Source of the DNA: UBA2658 sp964617335
GTDB taxonomy: Bacteria > Bacillota > Clostridia > Oscillospirales > Oscillospiraceae
Length of the DNA: 39,526 nt
NCBI GenBank assembly: GCA_964617335.1
Contig: CAZTXG010000014.1
Location: 1-39,526, forward strand
Direction of reading: 5' to 3'
Numbering within the stretch: the first letter of the stretch is position 1; every line of letters starts with the position of its first letter. A program made the translations under genes and the position numbers. Below are positions 30,201-36,022 of the stretch, piece by piece. The notes under the pieces were generated by a model. That model searched no databases. It was given only the letters and a program-made list of their open reading frames with translations, and was not told the DNA's origin.

Positions 30201-32447
30201 ATGCCACGGAAAAAGAAATCCGACACAAATAAAAAAGTTGTCAACCAGAACGTAGAGGGGCTTTCCGCCGAGGTTCTTGAGCAGCCCATAACCGAAACTC
30301 TGGAGACAAACTATATGCCCTACGCCATGAGTGTAATAGTCTCCAGAGCAATTCCGGAGATAGACGGCTTTAAGCCCTCCCACAGAAAGCTTCTTTATAC
30401 AATGTATAAAATGGGGCTTATGACGGGGCCGAGGACGAAAAGCGCCAACATAGTCGGCCAGACCATGAGATTAAATCCCCATGGAGATGCCGCTATTTAT
30501 GAAACTATGGTGCGGCTTTCCAAGGGCTGCGAGGCTCTTTTAACCCCTTTTGTGGACAGTAAGGGCAACTTCGGAAAAACTTATTCAAGGGACATGGCCT
30601 ATGCCGCCTCCCGCTATACCGAAGCAAAGCTTTCTCCTATTTGCACGGAGCTTTTTCGGGATATTGAAAAAGACACCGTTGATTTTGCAGATAACTATGA
30701 CGGCAGCACCCGTGAGCCTGTTCTTCTTCCCACGACCTTTCCAAATGTACTTGTGTCGGCAAACACCGGCATAGCCGTTGGCATGGCAAGTCAGATTTGC
30801 GGCTTTAATCTGGCAGAGGTCTGCGAAACCACGATAAACTATATTAAAGACCCGGACTGCGACCTTATGCAGTCTCTTTTAGCGCCGGATTTTTCCACAG
30901 GTGCAGAGCTTATATATGAGCCTGAGGAAATTTCACGGATATACGAAACCGGAAGGGGCAGCTTTAGGCTGAGGGCAAAGTGGCGCTATGATAAGGCTGA
31001 AAACATTATAGAAATTTATGAAATCCCCTATTCAACAACGGTTGAGGCCATCATGGACAAGGTTTCCGAGCTTGTAAAATCGGGAAAAGTTAAAGAAATA
31101 AGCGATATGCGTGACGAAACAGACCTTGGGGGCTTAAAGCTTGCCATAGACCTAAAGCGTGGGGCTGACCCAGACAAGCTTATGGCAAAGCTTATGAGGC
31201 AAACCCCCTTGTGCGACAGCTATTCCTGCAACTTTAACATACTCATAGCCGGAAACCCAAAGCTTATGGGAGTGCGGGAAATACTTAGTGAGTGGACGGC
31301 CTGGCGGATTGACTGTGTGCGCAGACGGGTGTTTTTTGACCTCGAGCGAAAAAAGGAAAAGCTGCACCTTTTAAACGGACTTAAAAAAATCCTTTTGGAT
31401 ATAGACAAGGCCATAGCTATCATTAGGGGAACCGAGCTTGAAAGTGAGGTTGTGCCAAACCTTATGATAGGCTTCGGCATAGACAAAATTCAGGCTGATT
31501 ATGTGGCGGAGATAAAGCTTCGTAATATAAACAAGGAATACATCTTAAAAAGGGTTGAGGAAACCGAGAGGCTGGAAAAGGAAATCGGAGACTTGGAAGA
31601 CATCCTAGGCAGCCCCCGCAGAGTAAAGAAAATCATCACCGACGAGCTGCGGGATGTTATGAAAAAATTCCCCTCCCCCCGCAAGACCGAGATAATACAC
31701 TCCGACGAGATAGAGGCCCATGACGAGGAGGACGAAACGGAGGATTACGCCGTTACCTTTTTCCTCTCACGGGAGGGCTATTTCAAAAAAATATCCCATC
31801 TGTCTCTGCGCATGAGCGGTGAGCAGAAATACAAGGAAAATGACGGCCCTATGCAGGAAATAGAGGGCCAAAATCGAGATGAGCTTTTAATATTCACAGA
31901 TAAGCAGCAGGTGTATAAGGTGCGGGCTTCGGATTTTGAAGACTCTAAGGCCTCCCTTTTGGGTGTTTATCTGCCCTCCCACCTTGAGATGGATGAAGGC
32001 GAGAGTGTTGTATGTATTATAAAAGCCGGAGATTACAGTGCAGGGCTTCTCCTATTTTTTAAAAATGGCAAGGCTGCAAGGCTGTCTTTATCTTCCTATG
32101 CAACAAAAACCAATAGAAAGCGTCTAACAGGGGCATATTCCGATAAAAGCCCTCTGGTTTGCGCCCTTACTCTTGAGGGGGAAAGGGAGATTGCGGTATT
32201 TTCATCTGAGGGCAGGGCTGTAATTTTCAGCAGCGCCCTGCTTGCCCCGAAGGCTTCAAGGGCCACCGTCGGAGTATCCCTTATGAACCTTAAATCAAAG
32301 CACAGCTTAATAAGAGCCGCCTACCTTGAAGATAGCGGCATACAAAACGCGGCCCGCTACAGGGCTAGAAGTATTCCGGTTGCGGGAGCGCTTTTGCGTG
32401 AAGGCGACAGGGAAGAAAAGCAGATGAGCCTCATAGACCAGGCTTAA
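30201..32447 (+). CDS. parC: divergent topoisomerase IV subunit A (ParC/GyrA-like)
   Basis: This 748-residue DNA cleavage/religation subunit has catalytic Tyr139 in AASRYTEAKLS. The N-terminal pattern YAMSVIVSRAIPEIDGFKPSHRK is intact, with the winged-helix region after it. The quinolone-contact helix reads HGDAAIYETMVRLS: Ala97 sits where most enzymes have Ser, and Glu101 keeps the acidic position. IAVGMAS and the long coiled-coil segment (about 380-490) follow. The C-terminal domain (from about 520) has degenerate blade-like repeats and no QRRGGKG-type GyrA box. GAGGGG precedes the ATG. It is in an operon with the B subunit upstream and yitT 18 bp downstream. Confidence 0.88.
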   Translation: MPRKKKSDTNKKVVNQNVEGLSAEVLEQPITETLETNYMPYAMSVIVSRAIPEIDGFKPSHRKLLYTMYKMGLMTGPRTKSANIVGQTMRLNPHGDAAIYETMVRLSKGCEALLTPFVDSKGNFGKTYSRDMAYAASRYTEAKLSPICTELFRDIEKDTVDFADNYDGSTREPVLLPTTFPNVLVSANTGIAVGMASQICGFNLAEVCETTINYIKDPDCDLMQSLLAPDFSTGAELIYEPEEISRIYETGRGSFRLRAKWRYDKAENIIEIYEIPYSTTVEAIMDKVSELVKSGKVKEISDMRDETDLGGLKLAIDLKRGADPDKLMAKLMRQTPLCDSYSCNFNILIAGNPKLMGVREILSEWTAWRIDCVRRRVFFDLERKKEKLHLLNGLKKILLDIDKAIAIIRGTELESEVVPNLMIGFGIDKIQADYVAEIKLRNINKEYILKRVEETERLEKEIGDLEDILGSPRRVKKIITDELRDVMKKFPSPRKTEIIHSDEIEAHDEEDETEDYAVTFFLSREGYFKKISHLSLRMSGEQKYKENDGPMQEIEGQNRDELLIFTDKQQVYKVRASDFEDSKASLLGVYLPSHLEMDEGESVVCIIKAGDYSAGLLLFFKNGKAARLSLSSYATKTNRKRLTGAYSDKSPLVCALTLEGEREIAVFSSEGRAVIFSSALLAPKASRATVGVSLMNLKSKHSLIRAAYLEDSGIQNAARYRARSIPVAGALLREGDREEKQMSLIDQA

Positions 32448-32465
32448 AAGGAAAGGGGTTATCGC

Positions 32466-33338
32466 TTGAAAAAACCCAGAGAGCAGGCTCTCGAAATATT
32501 ATATAATGTCATAAAAATAGTTATAGGCTCCGTAGTCTACGGCATCGGCATACAGTGGTTTTATGTGCCGGTATCCCTTGTCACAGGGGGAGTTACAGGT
32601 ATTGCTATGATAGCAAATCTTCTAAGCGGCTTGCCTGTGGGTGTGGGTATGCTTATACTCAATATCCCCATATTTATAATTGCCTTCAGGAAATACGGCT
32701 TTAGATTTATGCTTGGCTCGCTTTTAGGAATGTTCCTCACCTCTGTATCAGTGGATGTTTTCTCCATGTTCCCCCTTGTTGTAACTGAGGAGCCGCTGCT
32801 TGCGGCAATTTTCGGAGGACTTCTTACGGGCTTGGGAATAGGGCTTATATATTCTGCCAATGCCACCTCTGGAGGCGTGGACGTTATAGCAAAGCTTTTT
32901 CGAGACAGATACCCCTATGTCAATATCGGCACCTTCATTTTAATACTGGACGCCTTTGTAATTGCAGGCTATGCCCTTATTTTCAGAAGATACGACAATG
33001 CCATGTACACTGTTATTGCGGTTTATCTGGGAGCAAGGGTTATTGATACCGTTCTTTACGGCAGCTCACAAAGCAAGCTCTGCCACATCATATCCGAGCG
33101 CAGCGATGAAATTAAAGCGGCGATTGTCGGCAAGCTCCACAGGGGTGTAACACTTTTAAAGGGTGTGGGCGCTTATTCCGGTCAGGATAAGCAGATACTT
33201 TTGTGCGTGGTAAAGCGACAGCAGATTGTTGAAATAAAAAAGATTATAAGAAGCATAGACAGTCGTGCCTTTGTCATAGTAACAGACACCCGTGACGTGT
33301 TCGGTCAGGGTTTCGGAAACATCAGTGAGGACAATTAA
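32466..33338 (+). CDS. YitT family membrane protein (DUF161 + DUF2179)
   Basis: This 290-residue protein has five or six membrane helices in the first 190 residues (YitT domain, SLVTGGVTGIAMIANLLSG and SANATSGGVDVIAKL visible). A soluble DUF2179 domain of about 80 residues (SKLCHIISERSDEIKAAI ... GQDKQILLCVVKRQQ ... FVIVTDTRDVFGQGF) follows. The start is TTG with AAAGGGG 7 nt upstream. The family is widespread in Firmicutes; it is probably a transporter with a regulatory tail, but substrate is unknown. It lies 18 bp after parC and 45 bp before the lipoprotein gene. Confidence 0.92.
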   Translation: MKKPREQALEILYNVIKIVIGSVVYGIGIQWFYVPVSLVTGGVTGIAMIANLLSGLPVGVGMLILNIPIFIIAFRKYGFRFMLGSLLGMFLTSVSVDVFSMFPLVVTEEPLLAAIFGGLLTGLGIGLIYSANATSGGVDVIAKLFRDRYPYVNIGTFILILDAFVIAGYALIFRRYDNAMYTVIAVYLGARVIDTVLYGSSQSKLCHIISERSDEIKAAIVGKLHRGVTLLKGVGAYSGQDKQILLCVVKRQQIVEIKKIIRSIDSRAFVIVTDTRDVFGQGFGNISEDN

Positions 33339-33383
33339 AGCTAAGATACGGGGTAAAGACCGGATTTATTCGGAGGCTTCCAC

Positions 33384-34529
33384 ATGAAAAGACAAGTGAC
33401 TGCTCTTATACTGGCGGTGGTTTTAACAGGCCTTTGCGGCTGTTCCACCATTTTCAAAAAAGAATACCTCTCTGTTTCGGAATACACGGAGGGCACAAAA
33501 AGTGACCTTGACGGGGATTTGGCGGACATAGAAGATTATGAAGGGCTGACAATGGCCATAAATGCCATGCTAACAGCCCATAAGCAGGAGGGCCGTATCG
33601 TATTTAAAAACTACGAGGGGGACCTGCAAAGTGACCTTGCCCAGGCCTGCTGGGAGGTAAAAACCAAAAGCGCTCTGGGCAGCTATGCTGTGGATTATGT
33701 ATCCCACGACTTGAACAGAATAGTTACCTACTATGAGGCAACGATTTATATTACCTATAAGATAAGTCAGCAGGAGCTTGAGAAGATACATTATGTATCC
33801 GGGCGCTCTTCTCTTACAGATGAACTTTCCAAAGAGCTTGAAGAGCTAAGCTCATACTGTGTTTACAGGATAAGCTCGGCCACCATAACAGCAGAGGAAA
33901 TTTTAAGTATTTTGGAAAGAGCCTATACATCAAATCCGACAAGCTGTGTTGTGGAGCCCTCTGCCAGCGTACGGCTGCATCCGGAAAGCGGCAGCCAACG
34001 CATAATTGAAATTGATCTCGACTATGGGAAAACAGCTTCCCAGCTTCGAGGCATGAAGCAGGAGCTAAATGAGGCTATAAACAGCATAAGCACAGATTTT
34101 AGCGCAGAGGACCCCGCAGAATACGCAAAACAGGCCTATAATGCCCTGGCAGGACTTTGCAGCTATGATCCGCAAGGGGAACAAAGGGCTGAAAACGGAC
34201 TTGAGGCAGAGCTTTCAAGCAGTGTATACGGGGCCTTGGTTGAAAGATATGCAGACAGCCGCGGCATCGCCTTGGCCTATTCTGCTCTCTGCCAAAAAGC
34301 CGGCATAGAATCCATAGTTATAAATGGCAGCCTTGAAAAGCAGAGCCATTCATGGAACATAATAAAAATAGACGACAGCTATTATCATGTGGATGTAAGC
34401 GCAGACTCCTTCTGGGGAGCGGGGAATTCTTTTATGAAAAGCGACATCCAGATGCAGGGCAGGTATTGGTGGAACATTGAAAGCTATCCTGAAAGCTTGG
34501 GCGGCGCGAAGGGAGCGGCTTCCTCCTAG
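33384..34529 (+). CDS. lipoprotein with transglutaminase-like fold, catalytic Cys apparently replaced
   Basis: This 381-residue lipoprotein has a signal peptide ending GLCGC (lipid-modified Cys20). The middle (about 40-240) is unrecognised. The C-terminal 120 residues align without gaps to transglutaminase-like domains: VYGALVERYADSRGIALAY corresponds to the usual ..GALVNGKAVCEGYA.., then AGIESIVING, SHSWNIIKI (His322) and YYHVDVSAD (Asp337). In this alignment the nucleophilic Cys is Ser292, so the domain is probably non-catalytic and may bind peptide or wall material. It is the last gene of the parE-parC-yitT run, and a hairpin follows it. The Ser assignment was made by eye. Confidence 0.75.
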   Translation: MKRQVTALILAVVLTGLCGCSTIFKKEYLSVSEYTEGTKSDLDGDLADIEDYEGLTMAINAMLTAHKQEGRIVFKNYEGDLQSDLAQACWEVKTKSALGSYAVDYVSHDLNRIVTYYEATIYITYKISQQELEKIHYVSGRSSLTDELSKELEELSSYCVYRISSATITAEEILSILERAYTSNPTSCVVEPSASVRLHPESGSQRIIEIDLDYGKTASQLRGMKQELNEAINSISTDFSAEDPAEYAKQAYNALAGLCSYDPQGEQRAENGLEAELSSSVYGALVERYADSRGIALAYSALCQKAGIESIVINGSLEKQSHSWNIIKIDDSYYHVDVSADSFWGAGNSFMKSDIQMQGRYWWNIESYPESLGGAKGAASS

Positions 34530-34546
34530 CCCTTATAAATTAAAAG

Positions 34547-34569
34547 GGCGGCGTAAAAAATACGCCGCC
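34547..34569. terminator. hairpin between the lipoprotein gene and the 6S candidate
   Basis: GGCGGCGTA and TACGCCGCC form a perfect 9-bp stem with an A5 loop. The minus-strand tail (CTTTTAATTT) is more U-rich than the plus-strand tail. It can serve as plus-strand terminator for the lipoprotein operon and as second terminator for the minus-strand RNA. Confidence 0.7.
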
Positions 34570-34585
34570 TGCTTATATTGCATAG

Positions 34586-34614
34586 AAAAAAACCGGCGCA
34601 AAAAATGCGCCGGT
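34586..34614 (-). terminator. terminator of the 6S RNA candidate
   Basis: ACCGGCGCA and TGCGCCGGT form a perfect 9-bp stem with an A5 loop, followed on the minus strand by seven U. Confidence 0.92.
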
Positions 34615-34808
34615 CAGCCCGCCGATGCCGTGGGGATCCGATTAGAACCTGCACGAAATGCAGGTGGGTCGCCTCTCCCCGGCTTCTCTGCTTCCAACAT
34701 CCGAAAAGCGCCAAAGGCCCTTTTCGGGAGGCCTGCAATTCACTGGGGAATATGGCATCCCTTATGGGAAATGTGGGTTTAAAAAGACCCCTCACGCACA
34801 CAGCAGGT
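34615..34808 (-). ncRNA. ssrS: candidate 6S RNA
   Basis: A minus-strand RNA of about 190 nt immediately precedes the terminator. It can form the 6S-type rod. A closing stem joins CCTGCTG (34801-34807) to CGGCGGG (34618-34624, with G-U pairs). A second helix joins GTGAGGGG (34788-34795) to CCCCAC (34630-34635). A small hairpin ACCTGCA/TGCAGGT (34647-34665) lies on the 3' strand of the central loop, and an apical hairpin CCGAAAAG/CTTTTCGG (34701-34727) closes the structure. Size and layout match 6S RNA, which binds the sigma-A holoenzyme as a promoter mimic. Identification is by structure and general pattern, without a family search. Confidence 0.58.
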
Positions 34809-34878
34809 TTTGTATAAACAGCTGTGTTCTGTATGAACTTCATAAAAAGACTTTGACCTAAACTGTCTTACTACAGCA

Positions 34879-34907
34879 ATTATACAACAGATTTATAAAA
34901 AAATCAA
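34879..34907 (-). promoter_or_regulatory. sigma-A promoter of the 6S candidate
   Basis: On the minus strand TTGATT (34902-34907) and consensus TATAAT (34879-34884) are 17 bp apart. The start near 34872 lies about 64 nt before the 5' end of the rod, so a precursor must be trimmed or another promoter (for example TATACA near 34812) used. Confidence 0.8.
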
Positions 34908-34931
34908 TGGAAGCTTGGGAGAAATATTTAC

Positions 34932-35225
34932 CTATTGGGGAACATTTTCGTCTTGCTCATCGTCAAAAAGAACCTCGGCGAAAAGCTCGTATACCTGCTC
35001 CAACTCATCTTGCTCGTCTACGGAGCCAAGAATTTCTTCGCCATTTTCCTCTATGACCTTCAAAATTATAAGACCATAGTCTTCGTCGTCCTCGTCTAAG
35101 TCCGTGGGTAGAAAGGCCATATAAAAAGTGTCTTTATACTCCAATGTATGCAAATGCTCAAGGACATATTCATTTCCTTCATCATCTGTTATGGTGACAA
35201 TATCGTTGCCGTATTCTTCGCTCAT
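34932..35225 (-). CDS. DUF1292 family protein (YrzB-like)
   Basis: This 97-residue acidic protein has the family pattern NDIVTITDDEGNEYVLEHLHTLEYKDTFYMAFLP, followed by an Asp/Glu-rich loop and the LIILKVIEENGEE segment. No membrane segment is present. AGGAGG lies 6 nt before the ATG. Function is unknown; homologues often sit with ireB and ruvX, neither of which is here. It has its own promoter and a 5'-terminal hairpin. Confidence 0.9.
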   Translation of the reverse strand: MSEEYGNDIVTITDDEGNEYVLEHLHTLEYKDTFYMAFLPTDLDEDDEDYGLIILKVIEENGEEILGSVDEQDELEQVYELFAEVLFDDEQDENVPQ

Positions 35226-35251
35226 AGCTACCTCCTGTCAGTAAAAAGCGC

Positions 35252-35269
35252 CGGGAGAACTTTCTCCCG
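35252..35269 (-). promoter_or_regulatory. 5'-terminal hairpin of the DUF1292 mRNA
   Basis: CGGGAGAA (35252-35259) and TTCTCCCG (35262-35269) form a perfect 8-bp stem, starting at about the predicted +1 and followed by GCGCTTTTTA. It is too close to the start to be a normal terminator; mRNA protection or attenuation is possible. Confidence 0.55.
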
Positions 35270-35273
35270 ACAC

Positions 35274-35302
35274 ATTTTACCCCAAGGACTTAAAAAAATC
35301 AA
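35274..35302 (-). promoter_or_regulatory. sigma-A promoter of the DUF1292 gene
   Basis: TTGATT (35297-35302, minus strand) and TAAAAT (35274-35279) are 17 bp apart. Confidence 0.75.
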
Positions 35303-35390
35303 TAAGAATGAGCCCCTTTGCTTAAAAAGGAAAAATTGCTTTTGCGGCAGGAGCCTTAAGCTCATAAAAGCAGCGCATTTTACCTGAGCC

Positions 35391-35720
35391 TTAGGAGCCA
35401 AGGTCCTCAAGGGTCATTACAAGCCTTTCGTGGCTTTGTACCTTCATACCTGTTTGAAGAAGCATTTTATCAAGCTCACGCAAGGTTGAAACCTGTATAT
35501 CCGTAACCGTCATGGGGCAATCCGGATTGTTTTCAACGAAAACCGCCACATAGCCCTCGTAGTCACGGAGCACATATAGGTTTTCGGCGCCTTGGGAAAA
35601 GCAGCTAAGCTCTGAACTCATGTTTTTTGCCGCAACTTGACTGACTATCGCAGCAGAAGCGAAAGTAAGAGCCGCAATAAAGACCAGGCCAAGTAAAAAG
35701 GCACGAGTTTTTGTTTTCAT
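35391..35720 (-). CDS. small secreted/anchored BofC C-terminal-like protein
   Basis: This 109-residue protein has one N-terminal hydrophobic segment (about 7-29), then a domain with YVLRDYEGYVAVFVEN, PMTVTDIQVSTLRELDKMLLQTGMKV and a final LEDLGS. This resembles the short BofC-C-domain-like proteins of Clostridia (a YxLRxYxGxIAVF start and an SxxELxxLLEDL end). The frame is open to 35765, but I chose the ATG at 35720, which has AGGAGG about 10 nt upstream. The protein probably sits outside the membrane. Function is unknown; regulation of sporulation signalling is suggested only by the domain resemblance. Confidence 0.72.
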   Translation of the reverse strand: MKTKTRAFLLGLVFIAALTFASAAIVSQVAAKNMSSELSCFSQGAENLYVLRDYEGYVAVFVENNPDCPMTVTDIQVSTLRELDKMLLQTGMKVQSHERLVMTLEDLGS

Positions 35721-35839
35721 ATTGTCATTCCTCCTGTAGAGATTGATGTATAAAAGAATTATCACCCTAAAGATACAAAATTATCCAAAGGATAGTTAAA
35801 AATAATTTAACAATTTAGCTACTGTTTTTTTTAGCCTTA

Positions 35840-35848
35840 TGCTATAAT
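35840..35848 (+). promoter_or_regulatory. extended -10 promoter of the PBP gene
   Basis: TG-C-TATAAT at 35840-35848 is a consensus extended -10. The -35 region is not recognisable. The leader would be about 165 nt. Confidence 0.55.
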
Positions 35849-35945
35849 GTTCAAGTATGAATATTATAGATGATTAATAATCTATGGTATTATGCCTTCT
35901 TGGGGCTGTGCCATAGACTTACAGGGAAGATTGTATGCGATTTTT

Positions 35946-35987
35946 CTGCCTGAAAAAAGGCTTTATAAAGCCTCGCTTTTTCGGCAG
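35946..35987 (+). promoter_or_regulatory. long hairpin in the PBP mRNA leader
   Basis: CTGCC-x-GAAAAA-AGGCTTT pairs with AAAGCCT-xxx-TTTTTC-GGCAG, giving 18 base pairs interrupted by one small internal loop. It lies about 20 nt before the GGAGG ribosome-binding site. Confidence 0.65.
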
Positions 35988-36022
35988 CCTCAAATATAAG
36001 GGCCAACGGAGGTTTTATCCCA

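Larger units (their letters stand above)
35721..36022. other. divergent spacer between the BofC-like gene and the PBP gene
   Basis: About 300 bp. The left part (35721-35840) is AT-rich and should contain the minus-strand promoter, which I could not fix. The right part holds the extended -10 of the PBP gene and its long leader hairpin. Confidence 0.7.

Noticed and set aside
34615..34808. Signal recognition particle RNA
   Set aside because: A GGAAGCAG string is present, but the required CAGGTC...GGAAGGAAGCAG domain IV loop is not, and the rod-like pairing fits 6S better.
34526..34843. 105-codon minus-strand frame and overlapping plus-strand frames in the 6S region
   Set aside because: They cross terminators and RNA helices and have no start signals; the structured RNA explains the region better.
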